Shown: positions 16,571 to 25,813 of the stretch, one piece after another
How the letters are laid out: each line of letters opens with the position of its first letter
How positions within the stretch are numbered: the first letter of the stretch is position 1
NCBI GenBank assembly: GCA_046328525.1
Contig: JAXLWK010000004.1
Coordinates: 248,001 to 312,000 of the forward strand
Length of the DNA: 64,000 nucleotides
DNA from: JBDHWG01 sp046328525
Lineage (GTDB): Bacteria > Chloroflexota > Anaerolineae > Epilineales > JAHCIE01
Direction of reading: 5' to 3'
Position numbers and translations under genes: made by a program
Notes under the pieces: model-generated
Told to the model about the DNA's origin: nothing
The model's input: only the letters and a program-made list of their open reading frames with translations
Databases searched by the model: none

Positions 16571-17805
16571 GGCCGCGCCCACAGCCGCCGTTCCGGGCGG
16601 GCCTGGCCCTCGCCGCCTATGGGCGGCAGATGGCGCGGCGCACCGCGTGGACCGCGTGTCTGATTCGCGGCAGCCGCTGGCTCGCGCCGCTCCTGGCTCC
16701 TCACCACCCGCTGCGCGCCGGCCCGCTGCTCGGACCGACCCTCGCCGCATTGGCGGCCGACGCCGATGGGCCGCCGGAGGAGCGGGCCGCGCCGCCCCGC
16801 CGCCAGGCGCAAGTGACGCCCACGCGGCCCGACGGGACCCCGCGCGGCCGCCCCGCCCCAATGGACACGGGGGCGGAGACGCCCGCCGCGTCCGGGACGC
16901 CAGGCCGCAACGCGGCGCGGGCCGCCGCTCCCCACCATCCGCCCGATGCTCCGACGCCTTCGCGCCTCGCTGCCCGCGTGGCCGAGCTGCCGCGCCAGGC
17001 GTCCCCGGCGCTGCTGGCAGGGTTCGCGGGCGCGGCGTCGCGGGCGGTGAGCCGCGCCCCACGGACCGACGCCCCCGGCGCGGCGTTGGGGCCGGGGAGC
17101 CGACTCCAGGCGGACGGCGTCGGTGGGGTCAGCCCCAGGCCGAGTGGCGTGGTCTGGCCGGCGGCCGACGGGCCGGCGGGCCGCGACTGGGCAGCGACCC
17201 CGATCGAGCGCGTGATAGGCGCTGTGCAGGCCGCTGGCGGTGGGCGCGACGCGGGACAGCTCCCCGTCTCAGCCGCGTCGTTCGAGGCGGCGTTGTCCAC
17301 GCGGCTGGACGGCCCAACTGCGCCGCTGTTCGTTCTGACGCGCTCGATCCAGCTGGCGTCCGATGCGTCCGCGGGCGACGCCGCGCCGAACCGGGCGGAG
17401 GCGGCGGCAGCGCCCCCGGTATCGGATGCCCCGCGCCCCGCGCCCCTGCCGAGTCCGCCGCCGGCGCGGCCCGCTACCAACCCGCCTCTGCGGACCGACG
17501 GCGGCGCGCCCTTCGCGCCCTCGCTGTGGGGGATGCTGGACTACCCAGTCGCGGCGTCGGCGTTCGCTCCGCCCGGACCGGACCCGGAGACGACGGTGCG
17601 CGTCGTCAACCCAACCCTGGCGCCGCGGCTGCCGTTCCTGACGCCCTCGGAGCCGGGCGGGCCGCCCGACCTGCCGCTGGCGGCGGCGACGGCGCGGCAG
17701 GGGGCATGGGCTGAGGCGGCGGGCGAGGACGACCTGGAGGCGTTGGCCGCGAAGCTCAAGCGCATCCTGAACGAGGAGGCGCGGCGGCATGGGATAGGGG
17801 TGTGA
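16567..17805 (+). CDS. Pro/Ala/Arg-rich protein in the tape-measure position
   Basis: A 412-residue low-complexity protein, very rich in Ala, Pro, Arg and Gly, with an Arg-rich N-terminal 45 residues (MRPRPQPPFRAGLALAAYGR). The one conserved-looking element is a C-terminal acidic helix DDLEALAAKLKRILNEEARR, similar to closing helices of phage-tail proteins in other bacteria. It occupies the slot where a tape measure would be, but is not a long coiled coil. The four-base overlap with the chaperone-like gene supports this start. Function unknown. Confidence 0.6.
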   Translation: MRPRPQPPFRAGLALAAYGRQMARRTAWTACLIRGSRWLAPLLAPHHPLRAGPLLGPTLAALAADADGPPEERAAPPRRQAQVTPTRPDGTPRGRPAPMDTGAETPAASGTPGRNAARAAAPHHPPDAPTPSRLAARVAELPRQASPALLAGFAGAASRAVSRAPRTDAPGAALGPGSRLQADGVGGVSPRPSGVVWPAADGPAGRDWAATPIERVIGAVQAAGGGRDAGQLPVSAASFEAALSTRLDGPTAPLFVLTRSIQLASDASAGDAAPNRAEAAAAPPVSDAPRPAPLPSPPPARPATNPPLRTDGGAPFAPSLWGMLDYPVAASAFAPPGPDPETTVRVVNPTLAPRLPFLTPSEPGGPPDLPLAAATARQGAWAEAAGEDDLEALAAKLKRILNEEARRHGIGV

Positions 17806-17807
17806 CG

Positions 17808-18353
17808 ATGCGACCGATGTTGGATGACCTGGAGCTGCCGCAGGTGCAGGAGATTGCGACCGTCGAGCGCCGTAGCCTGGCCGAGCACAAGCCGCCCGGC
17901 ATGGACGGCAGCCTGTTGCAGAACCTGGGGCGGCGGCCGACGCGCCTGGCCCTGTGGGGCGTGGCGACCGGCCCCGACGCGCGGGCGTTTCTCGAAAAGC
18001 TCGACGGCAAGCTCCGCGACGGCAAGCCCGTGCCGTTCACGGCCGACATCATCGCCGACGCCGCGATTGACCAGGTCGTGATTGACGATATGCAGGTACA
18101 GGAGCTGGCAGGAAAGCCGGACCGCTTCGCCTACGTCCTCACGTTGCGCGAGTACATCGAGCCGGTCGAGCCGCAGGACACGTCGGCGCTGGACACGGAC
18201 ATCCTGGGCGCCGCGACGAAGCTCATCGAAGACATGGTGCCCGGCCTGGACCTGGGCCTGAACCTGACGACGGGCCTGGAACAGTTCATCGCCCCGTTGA
18301 GCGACCTGCTCGGACGCTTGCAGGCGGCCAACCGCAGCATGGGACGCAGTTAG
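17808..18353 (+). CDS. gpU/DNA-circularization-N-like tail protein, copy 1
   Basis: A 181-residue protein with a beta-rich N-terminal 125 residues: GRRPTRLALWGVATGPDARA, KPVPFTADIIADAAIDQVVI and the typical LxGKPxRFxYxLxLREY end (ELAGKPDRFAYVLTLREY). This pattern matches the N-terminal domain of phage tail proteins annotated as DNA circularization protein or gpU-like, placed at the tail-hub junction. The C-terminal 55 residues are helical. A second homologue is encoded at 18814-19440. It starts 2 bp after the previous gene. Confidence 0.65.
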   Translation: MRPMLDDLELPQVQEIATVERRSLAEHKPPGMDGSLLQNLGRRPTRLALWGVATGPDARAFLEKLDGKLRDGKPVPFTADIIADAAIDQVVIDDMQVQELAGKPDRFAYVLTLREYIEPVEPQDTSALDTDILGAATKLIEDMVPGLDLGLNLTTGLEQFIAPLSDLLGRLQAANRSMGRS

Positions 18354-18371
18354 AGAGAAGGAGCACGAGAC

Positions 18372-18794
18372 ATGGCAACGACACCGACCAACCTGTTCGA
18401 GGACCTGAAGTCGGCGCTCACGACCTTCAAGACCTTCCTGGACCAGAACGTTCCGACCATCAAGCCCGCCATCCAGGCCCTGCGCTCGCTGATCCCGCAG
18501 ATCACTGACCTGCTCAACAAGCTGGTGGACCTGATGAACAGCATCAAGACGGAAGTGGATCGCCTGGCGAGCCAGCCGATTCCGGGCGTGGACAAGGTGA
18601 GCCAGTTCACCCAGGGCATCACGTCCCTGCTGACCACGGCCAAGAATCTGCTGCCCGACCAGGCCGGCACGATTGACGACGTGCTGTCGGTGGCCCAGGT
18701 CGTCGGCAGCCTGCCGTCGGTCGGCCAGATCAAGGCCGAGATTGACAGCCTGATTGACGCCGTCGTGACCCACCTGCGCAACCTGAACTCGTAG
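18372..18794 (+). CDS. Small helical tail-block protein
   Basis: A 140-residue, almost entirely helical protein with heptad-like hydrophobic spacing (TNLFEDLKSALTTFKTFLDQ, ITDLLNKLVDLMNSIKTEVD, ending SLIDAVVTHLRNLNS) and few prolines. It lies between the two gpU-like genes and has a good Shine-Dalgarno (GAAGGAG). It could be a short coiled-coil component of the tail interior or a chaperone; no family is recognised. Confidence 0.6.
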   Translation: MATTPTNLFEDLKSALTTFKTFLDQNVPTIKPAIQALRSLIPQITDLLNKLVDLMNSIKTEVDRLASQPIPGVDKVSQFTQGITSLLTTAKNLLPDQAGTIDDVLSVAQVVGSLPSVGQIKAEIDSLIDAVVTHLRNLNS

Positions 18795-18813
18795 TCTCGC
18801 GGCGAGGACTTCC

Positions 18814-19440
18814 ATGCCCCAGGCGCGCCCGATGCTCGGCGATGTCGAGCTACAGCAGGTTCAACAGCTCGAGGTCGAAAAGGACCAGGTCTTGACGCAG
18901 CACGCCGTGCCGGCGCTGGAGGGCGACTTCCTCCAGCGGCAGGGGCGGCGGGCGACGCGCGTCACCGTGGCCGGCGTCCTCACCGGCGACGCCGTCGCCG
19001 ACGGCCTGAGCGCCCTGCGCAAGAAGTTCCGCGCCGCCGAGCCGGTCAGCTTCGTCGCCGACATCGCCACGGCCACGCGCGTGGACCAGGTGCTCATCGA
19101 GGAGATGGGCGTGCGCGAGCTGGCGGGCAAGCCGCAGCGCTTCGAGTACAGCTTCACACTGCGCGAGTTCATCCCGCCGCCGCCCACGAAGCGCGAAGAG
19201 CCGCCGCCCCCGCCGCCCCCGCCGCCCTCGGTGGAGACCGGCACGCTGGTGGTGGAAGTGACCGTCCAGGGGCAGCCCGACTTCGACATGGCCCGCCTGA
19301 CCGTGACCGTCGAAGGCACGCAGGACGATGGGAATACGCTGTCCCGCACCTTAACAACCCGACAGAACAACGTCTGGACCGAGGAAAACGTCCCGCCCGG
19401 CAATTACACCGTCCGCGTGGTGGAGAACCCCGGTGGCTGA
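18814..19440 (+). CDS. gpU-like tail protein, copy 2, with proline hinge and partial beta domain
   Basis: A 208-residue protein. Residues 1-125 match the 17808 gene product along their length (MLGDVELQQVQQLE, AEPVSFVADIATATRVDQVL, ELAGKPQRFEYSFTLREF). A run of about ten prolines (near 130-140) follows, and then a beta segment that looks like the first half of a carboxypeptidase-regulatory-like sandwich (GTLVVEVTVQG ... PPGNYTVRVVENPGG). The frame then stops at a TGA, and the next gene, eight bases overlapping, continues with what looks like the second half of the same fold. Either translation shifts frame here or the domain was split. Confidence 0.7.
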   Translation: MPQARPMLGDVELQQVQQLEVEKDQVLTQHAVPALEGDFLQRQGRRATRVTVAGVLTGDAVADGLSALRKKFRAAEPVSFVADIATATRVDQVLIEEMGVRELAGKPQRFEYSFTLREFIPPPPTKREEPPPPPPPPPSVETGTLVVEVTVQGQPDFDMARLTVTVEGTQDDGNTLSRTLTTRQNNVWTEENVPPGNYTVRVVENPGG

Positions 19441-22400
19441 CACGAGCGCCCTGACCGGCAGCGCCCCGGCCACGGTCCGCGTCGGCCAGACGACGCGCGT
19501 CCAGATCACCCTCTCGCGCACGTCGCGCCTGGCGCGCATGTTCATGGTTCACTTCCGCTTCGACAAGGCATTCGTGGAACCGTGCATGCGCCAGGTGCTG
19601 CGCCAGGTCAACGCCTATGCCCAGGCCCACGCGGACGAGAAGCTGCTGATCGTCGGCCACTGCGACAAGACCGGCCCCGGCACGTACAACCAGTCCCTCT
19701 CGGAGCGGCGCGCCCGCAGCGTCTTCGCCTACCTGACCGTCGGGCGCGACCAGGTGTCGCGGACGGCGGCCCTCGCGGAGTGGAACGCCATCCGCCAGCG
19801 ACGGCCCGGCGGCGAGCTGCCGTCGGTGCGGGACAACTGGGACGTGCGCGAGTACCAGCACATCCTCCAGGACTTGCGCTTCTACGCCGGGCGCGTGGAC
19901 GGGCAGAACGGGCCGGCGACCAGGGACGCAGTGCGCGCCTACCGCTGTGCCAAAGGTCTGCCGCCGGGCGACACCGTGGACGACCCGACGTGGGACGCCC
20001 TCATCGCCGACTACCTGGCGCAGGATAACTTCGCCATCGGGCCGGAGCGCTTCCTGCCTAACTGTAGCGGTGAGGTTCTCAAGTGGCTCGGCTGCGGCGA
20101 GGAAGACCCGGTGGACAACCGGGGTACGGCGTGGCGGCCCAACCGCCGCGTCGAGCTACTCTTCGTTCGCGCCGATGCCCTGCCGTGCCAGGTCCCGCAG
20201 CCGGACACGTTCAACCTCCCGACGCCGGGCGCGGTGAACACCAACTGGTGCGTCGGGCCGACGAGCGGCGGCGGCAGCCACTGCTGCTTCGTGACGCCGG
20301 CGGCGCCCGGCAGCACCGCCACCCGATCACCCGACGCCTTCACCCGCGTGCCGAACGAGACGGGGACGATCACCGTCGAAGGCAGCATCCAGCGCGAGGG
20401 GCCGGGCGGCGCGCTCACCCCGGTCCCCAACCAGCCCTTCGTCCTCATCGCGCCTAACGGCGAGTTCAAGGCCGGCGAGGACGGCCAGGGCGAGGGCATA
20501 CCGGGGCGGACGAACGCCAGCGGCGCGTTCTCCTTCAGCAACATGCCGCCCGGCGTCTACACCTTCGAGGTCGTGACGCCGGCCAACGCCCCGCTGCTGG
20601 TGCGGCTGGCGGATGGAAACGACGCCGACGTCAAGGGCGCGATCGTGTGCAAGGCCCTGGGCGCGCCGGCGGCCGGCGGCGCCAACCCGCGCCTGGATGT
20701 AGTCATCGTCAACGCGCCGGTGCTGCGCGAGATCCGCCTGCCGGTCGCGGCCCACGTCATGCGCCCGCTCGACTCGCGCACCAACGACGTGCGCCAATGC
20801 CCCGACAGCACGGGCGCCCTCGTGCCTCAGGTGACGACGCATAGCGACGCCGAGATCCGCCAGTTCTTCGAGCAGGCCAACATCGTCTGGCGGCAGGCGC
20901 GCGTCCGCTTCGAGCTGGTGGACCTGGTACGCGAGGCGTACACCCACCCCATCGCCGACCCGGCGCTGCGCGGGAGCTGCGCGGTGGACCAGGGCGAGTT
21001 CACGTTCCTGCTGTCGCGCTGCCCGTACCCCGACGTGGTCAACGCCTACTTCTTCCGCGACTTCGCCGGCAGCGGCGAGGCCGGCTTTGGCGTCTCCGTG
21101 GAGAACGGCGCGGCGAGCGGGCTGCCGGGCGGCCTGGCCGTGGCCGACCGGGCGAGCGGCACGTTCGGCGGTGTCCCCATTGATGTGACGCTGAACGCCG
21201 CGCAAAGCGCCGAGGTCCTGGCCCACGAGCTGGGCCACTACCTCAGCCTGGAGCATGTGGACGACACGCCGGCCAACGCCGACCGCCTGATGCTACCGAC
21301 CACGGCCACGGGCGCTAACCGCAGCCTGATCCAGGCCGAGATTGACCGCGCGCGGGCCTCCCAGGGGGCGTCAAGCTCATGCGTCCCGCTGACCCTGCGG
21401 GTGTCGGGCGCGACGCAGATCGGCGGCAGCCTGAGCAACCAGTTCATCCTCATCCAGGACCCGGCCCGCACGGTGACGATAGACGCCGACCTCCCGGACC
21501 GCCTGCTCGACCCGGCGGTCGGCGCGCTGACGATGACCGGCGGCGCAGCGGGGGCCAACCCGAAGCAGCGGACGGTGAGCGGCGCCACCGCCGGCGACGT
21601 CACCGTCGAGGCGACGTACACGCCGGTCGGCGGGACGCCCGTCGTCAAGCGCGTCGTCATCCGCGTTGCCACGTTCACCCTGCGGGTGGAGGGCGCTGTC
21701 CAATCGGGCGGCCCCGCCGGAACGGTATTCTTCGCCACAGCCGATCCGGCCGCCAGTGTCACGGTTGTCGCCGACATCAGCTCCGTTCCGTTCTGCGTCC
21801 CGACGACGCTGGTCACGTGGACCGGCGGGACGGAGGCGGCCAACCCGCTGCGCCGCACGGCGCCGCGCACAGTCGCGCCGCCCGTCGTCGTGACCGCAAC
21901 CGTGGCCGGAGTCACGCGAACCGTCACCATCAACGTCGTAGCAATCGAGGTGACGGAGACGGCGGTCGCCGCCGCGCCCGCGTTGACGTTCGTGCGCTTT
22001 GGCATCTGGGACAACGCCTATGACGCGGCAGAGAACGTCAAGAACAATGCGGCCGACGCCGACAACTTCGTCGGCGCTGACAAGCGCAAGTTCCACATCC
22101 GCGTGCGTGACCTGTCCGCCGCCGCGCCCGTCCAGGCAAACTGGAAAACGCTCAAGGCCGACCAGACCGATGACGATGCGCCGGCCTCCCAGGCCCTCAC
22201 GCTTGTGGAGACCGCCGCCGGATCGAAGATATTTGTGTCCAAAGCAGTGATGCTAGTGACCGACGACACAGACCGCGACTTTCCGACGCATAGCGGCTTC
22301 ACAGCGCCCGCGCCGGACGCCGGGCTGCGCAACGCCGGCCAGAGCAACCATCGGACACGCCGCGCGAGGCTTGACGGCTTCGTGCGCGTCGAGTACTCGC

Positions 22401-23431
22401 CCGCCGCCGGCGTCCGCCTGCCCGTAACTATCCCCGTGTTCAACCGGGCGCTGCCGTTCACGACCGTCGATTCGACGGACAATATCGCGGCCGGCGCACG
22501 CACCCTCACCCCGGCGGCTATGTCCGGCGTCGTCGGTGGCGTCCCATTCTCGATCAAGGTCGGCTCCACCCTGACGATAGACTCTGGCGCGAACCAGGAA
22601 GTCGTCACCGTCACGGCGGTCACGGCCACAACCTTTACGGCTGTCTTTGCCAAAGCGCACAATGGGACCGCGACACCGTTCGCCATCAACGGGACGACGG
22701 ATGAGCGCAGACGATTGAATGTCCAAATTATCAGGTATACGGGCGCGGGCATCGCGGGCTACGTGCAGGCGACACCGCAGTACATCGCCGATCAGCTCCA
22801 ACACGCCAATCTGCGGTGGAACCAGATCGGACTTCAGATTGCCCAGGTATCAAACGCCGATCGCCCCATACCGCCCGCCGCACTCAATGCAGCGGCTCAG
22901 TTCCCATTTGTCCATCCCGGCGGCGCGCAAGAGGTCGTGGTGCTGAGAGACCTGCTACCGATTACGCCCGACAACACACTCACCGTCGTCTTCGTCCCGC
23001 TCAGTGGCGCGAACGCCTACGCCGCGATTCTGCAAGTCCCGCCCATCCCCGTCGGCGGCGGGCCGCCGTTGACCATGGGCAACCGGTTCTTCATCTTCAT
23101 TGACACGGCTCTAGACTTGCGTGACGAGACACTGGCGCACGAGTTGGCGCACGTCCTGTTCAACCGGGGCGACATTGCGACGGCCCGCCGCTTCTTCAGC
23201 CTGAACACCAACCCGGCGCTCAACCTGGTCATCGGCACGGGGATCGTCTTGCCCGATGTGCGAATCTATAGGCGTATTCAGACGCTACACTCGGCGGACC
23301 CGAACAACGATCCGAACAACGACAACATCCTCAATTGGGCCAGGCGGAGGCGCGCCGGCCGTTTCCCGATTGATGGCAGCGCGGGGCCGGCGACGGCCAC
23401 GACCGGCAATACCTTAACGAGCGATTTCTAA
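19433..23431 (+). CDS. OmpA/peptidoglycan-binding protein with two zinc-protease motifs
   Basis: A 1332-residue protein, GTG start. The order is: a short beta end matching the upstream gene (1-30); an OmpA-like domain (about 35-105, LLIVGHCDKTGPGTYNQSLS then RRARSVFAYL); a peptidoglycan-binding-1 repeat (about 140-190, DLRFYAGRVDGQNGPATRDA); a beta domain with PGVYTFEV; and a metallopeptidase core with HELGHYLSLEH (His598, Glu599, His602, His608), a metzincin-like HExxHxxxxxH. Beta-sandwich repeats follow, and a second region has HELAHVLF (His1236, Glu1237, His1240). It lies between tail and hub genes. It could anchor the particle to peptidoglycan and digest protein, or be a cargo. Confidence 0.75.
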   Translation: MADTSALTGSAPATVRVGQTTRVQITLSRTSRLARMFMVHFRFDKAFVEPCMRQVLRQVNAYAQAHADEKLLIVGHCDKTGPGTYNQSLSERRARSVFAYLTVGRDQVSRTAALAEWNAIRQRRPGGELPSVRDNWDVREYQHILQDLRFYAGRVDGQNGPATRDAVRAYRCAKGLPPGDTVDDPTWDALIADYLAQDNFAIGPERFLPNCSGEVLKWLGCGEEDPVDNRGTAWRPNRRVELLFVRADALPCQVPQPDTFNLPTPGAVNTNWCVGPTSGGGSHCCFVTPAAPGSTATRSPDAFTRVPNETGTITVEGSIQREGPGGALTPVPNQPFVLIAPNGEFKAGEDGQGEGIPGRTNASGAFSFSNMPPGVYTFEVVTPANAPLLVRLADGNDADVKGAIVCKALGAPAAGGANPRLDVVIVNAPVLREIRLPVAAHVMRPLDSRTNDVRQCPDSTGALVPQVTTHSDAEIRQFFEQANIVWRQARVRFELVDLVREAYTHPIADPALRGSCAVDQGEFTFLLSRCPYPDVVNAYFFRDFAGSGEAGFGVSVENGAASGLPGGLAVADRASGTFGGVPIDVTLNAAQSAEVLAHELGHYLSLEHVDDTPANADRLMLPTTATGANRSLIQAEIDRARASQGASSSCVPLTLRVSGATQIGGSLSNQFILIQDPARTVTIDADLPDRLLDPAVGALTMTGGAAGANPKQRTVSGATAGDVTVEATYTPVGGTPVVKRVVIRVATFTLRVEGAVQSGGPAGTVFFATADPAASVTVVADISSVPFCVPTTLVTWTGGTEAANPLRRTAPRTVAPPVVVTATVAGVTRTVTINVVAIEVTETAVAAAPALTFVRFGIWDNAYDAAENVKNNAADADNFVGADKRKFHIRVRDLSAAAPVQANWKTLKADQTDDDAPASQALTLVETAAGSKIFVSKAVMLVTDDTDRDFPTHSGFTAPAPDAGLRNAGQSNHRTRRARLDGFVRVEYSPAAGVRLPVTIPVFNRALPFTTVDSTDNIAAGARTLTPAAMSGVVGGVPFSIKVGSTLTIDSGANQEVVTVTAVTATTFTAVFAKAHNGTATPFAINGTTDERRRLNVQIIRYTGAGIAGYVQATPQYIADQLQHANLRWNQIGLQIAQVSNADRPIPPAALNAAAQFPFVHPGGAQEVVVLRDLLPITPDNTLTVVFVPLSGANAYAAILQVPPIPVGGGPPLTMGNRFFIFIDTALDLRDETLAHELAHVLFNRGDIATARRFFSLNTNPALNLVIGTGIVLPDVRIYRRIQTLHSADPNNDPNNDNILNWARRRRAGRFPIDGSAGPATATTGNTLTSDF

Positions 23432-23444
23432 ACGGGAGCGTTGC

Positions 23445-23885
23445 ATGGAGCCACAGCCAGTCCCTGTGGATGACGCCAAAGGCATCCAGGACGATATTAT
23501 GACGATCGTAGGGGGCAATTTCACCCCTGTCTCGCTCGGTGTCGAGGGGTACGAGGCGGTCTTGCGACGCGCGCGCGCGCGCGCGAAGGACTACCTGGTG
23601 GTGTTCGAGACGCTGTTCCTGGGGACGAATTTCGATGCCATGCTCCAGTCCCGTCTCCACCTGCCGACCTTTCTCGAGCTTCTCGCCGACACAGAGCCGG
23701 AGGCCGTTCGCATGACAGCCGAGCGCTTGCTCAAACAGTACGATGCGGTCTTGATCCTGTACGACCAGGCCACAGACAAACCCGCCCTGTTCCATCTCCT
23801 ACCGGAGGACTCGATGCGCCTGTTTCAACGCCTGGACAGCCGCCGCAAGAGCCTGCAACTGTTGGCCGAGGGGAAAAAGGGCTAG
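23445..23885 (+). CDS. Helical hypothetical protein ahead of the hub
   Basis: A 146-residue protein beginning MEPQPVPVDDAKGIQDDIMT, with an acidic helical middle (DYLVVFETLFLGTNFDAML, LHLPTFLELLADTEPEAVRM) and a basic C-terminus (SRRKSLQLLAEGKKG). No family is recognised. It is preceded by a reasonable Shine-Dalgarno (GGGAGCG) and separated by 9 bp from the hub gene, so it belongs to the tail operon. Confidence 0.6.
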   Translation: MEPQPVPVDDAKGIQDDIMTIVGGNFTPVSLGVEGYEAVLRRARARAKDYLVVFETLFLGTNFDAMLQSRLHLPTFLELLADTEPEAVRMTAERLLKQYDAVLILYDQATDKPALFHLLPEDSMRLFQRLDSRRKSLQLLAEGKKG

Positions 23886-23894
23886 GGGAGTTCG

Positions 23895-24971
23895 ATGCTC
23901 ACACCTGCGTATCGCCTGACGTTCACCACGAAAGCCGGCGGCGCCGGCGGCGTGCTGGGCGCGGTCGCCAGCCTCGCCGGGAGCGCCCTGGACGGCAGCG
24001 GCGGCAAGGTGGTGGACACGACGAAGGAGCCGAAGGCCAGCACCGTCACCGACCTGGTCGTCTCCCTCGACCTGGACACGCCCGCCGACTCGTTCACCCT
24101 AGTCATGGGCCAGGTCGGCAAATTCCGGCCGCAGCGCGACAACGGCGTCACCATCGAGCTTGGCTACGCCGACGACGACCCCTCTCTGACGCAGGTCATG
24201 GCGGGGAGCGTGGCGGCCGTCGAGCCGGGGCTGCTGACCTCGCGCGTCGTCGGGCTGAACGGGGCCGACGCCACGCTGCGCACGTTCGTGAACGAGACCT
24301 ACGAGGGGCAGACGGCGGGCGCGATTGTGCGCGCCCTGGCCGGCAAGGCCGGCGTCGAGGTCGCCACCGCCGACGATGGCATCGCCTTCCCGGCCTACGT
24401 GGTGGATGCGCGCCGCAGTGTGTTCGCCCACATGCGTGACCTAGCGGCCCTGTGCGGCTTCGACCTGTACATCAACAGCGACGGCAAGCTCGTCTTCCAG
24501 CGCTTCGGCAACGGCAACACGGTGCACACCCTGGAGTTTGCGAAGCACATCGTCGCCCTGGATGTCGTTCGGTCGCCCCAGGCGGCGGCGCGGGTCGAGG
24601 CGTGGGGCGAAAGCCCGGCCGGCGGGCGGGCCGACAAAGCGTGGGCGTGGCTCATCAAGGACTTCAGCAGCGCCCATGGCACGGCCGGCGCCGGCGACCC
24701 GCTGCTCCTCCTGGAGAAGCCCGCGCTGCGTACGCGGGACGCCGCGACGACCGCCGCCGAGGCCGCGTTCGCGGCGGTGCAGCGGCGGGCGGTGCGCGGC
24801 GATCTGCTGACGTTCGGCCAGCCGCTCATCAAGCTCGGCGACGCGGTCAAGCTCCAGGGCCTGGCCGACGACGCCCTCAACACGACCTTCCAGGTGCGCA
24901 GCGTCCGGCACCGCATCACCAAGCGCGGCGGCTTCACCACCACCATCGGCTTCCGGTCGCTAGGAACGTGA
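23895..24971 (+). CDS. Baseplate hub protein (gpD / VgrG-N / gp27-like)
   Basis: A 358-residue hub protein of the phage late-control gpD type. Landmarks are a beta-rich first part (VSLDLDTPADSFTLVMGQVGK), GVTIELGYADDDPSLTQVMA with VVGLNGADATLRTFVNETY, then FVNETYEGQTAGAIVRALA and AHMRDLAALCGFDLYINSDGKLVFQ, the usual GFDLYVD..G.L.F pattern. The trimer would connect the tube to the spike encoded next. The length fits the family. Confidence 0.85.
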   Translation: MLTPAYRLTFTTKAGGAGGVLGAVASLAGSALDGSGGKVVDTTKEPKASTVTDLVVSLDLDTPADSFTLVMGQVGKFRPQRDNGVTIELGYADDDPSLTQVMAGSVAAVEPGLLTSRVVGLNGADATLRTFVNETYEGQTAGAIVRALAGKAGVEVATADDGIAFPAYVVDARRSVFAHMRDLAALCGFDLYINSDGKLVFQRFGNGNTVHTLEFAKHIVALDVVRSPQAAARVEAWGESPAGGRADKAWAWLIKDFSSAHGTAGAGDPLLLLEKPALRTRDAATTAAEAAFAAVQRRAVRGDLLTFGQPLIKLGDAVKLQGLADDALNTTFQVRSVRHRITKRGGFTTTIGFRSLGT

Positions 24972-24973
24972 GC

Positions 24974-25777
24974 ATGGACTCGATCATCACGACGATTCAA
25001 GAGATCATCCGCCACGAGCTGCGCGGCGTGCGCGTAGCCGAGCTGGGGCTGGTAGAGGGCGTCTACCCCCACAGCGCGGGTGGCGACCGCGACAACTACG
25101 GCTGCGACGTGCGCCTGAAGAACAGCGGCCTGCTGCTCAAGCGCGTGCCGATTGCGACGGGGCACATCGGGACGGCGGCGATCCCCAACAAGGGCGACCT
25201 GGTGCTCCTGGCGTTCGACAAGGGCGACGTCAACCAGCCCATCGTTATCGGCCGCCTGTACAACGACACGGACCGCCCGCCGCTGAACAACCCGAACGAG
25301 GTCATCTTCCGCCTGCCGCTGGCCGAGGCCGACGACAAGACGGTGAAGGCGGCCATCCGCAACATCGCCGCGAACGACCCGCCGCGCGAGATCATCGTCG
25401 AGATGGCGCCCAAGATCACGCTGCGCATCACCGACGGCACGGTGCGAGCGACGGCCGGCAAGACCGAGATGAAGCTCGACCAGCCCGACGGGGCCGGCGG
25501 CACGGTGACGGTCGTCGCCGGGCGGACGAAGATTACCATGAACCAGGACGGCGACGTCGTCGTCGAGGCCGCCGGCTCGATGTCCCTCAAGGCGGCGCGC
25601 GACATTGCCATCGAGGGGCAGAACGTGTCCATCAAGGGCCAGCTCAAGACCGACATCGAGGCCGGGACGCAGGCGACGCTCAAGGGTAACATGGGTGCGA
25701 CGGTGGACGGTGGCCTGGCAAGCACGGTGCAGGGCGCGAGCGTGTCCATCAAGGGCATCACCCAGTTCTCGCTGTAA
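24974..25777 (+). CDS. Central spike protein (gpV/gp5C/VgrG-C-like)
   Basis: A 267-residue spike. An OB-fold part (about 20-110, GVYPHSAGGDRDNYGCDVRL, HIGTAAIPNKGDLVLLAFDK, NQPIVIGRLYND) is followed by a beta-helix-like region of short strand repeats (ITLRITDGTVRATAGKTEMK, VVVEAAGSMSLKAARDIAIE, NVSIKGQLKTDIEAGTQATL). The repeats form the triangular needle seen in gp5 and VgrG. It starts 2 bp after the hub stop. No enzymatic domain is attached. The PAAR gene follows after a repeat insertion. Confidence 0.85.
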   Translation: MDSIITTIQEIIRHELRGVRVAELGLVEGVYPHSAGGDRDNYGCDVRLKNSGLLLKRVPIATGHIGTAAIPNKGDLVLLAFDKGDVNQPIVIGRLYNDTDRPPLNNPNEVIFRLPLAEADDKTVKAAIRNIAANDPPREIIVEMAPKITLRITDGTVRATAGKTEMKLDQPDGAGGTVTVVAGRTKITMNQDGDVVVEAAGSMSLKAARDIAIEGQNVSIKGQLKTDIEAGTQATLKGNMGATVDGGLASTVQGASVSIKGITQFSL

Positions 25778-25813
25778 GCTGTCACCCTGAGGACACCGCC
25801 TCAATGACAATTG

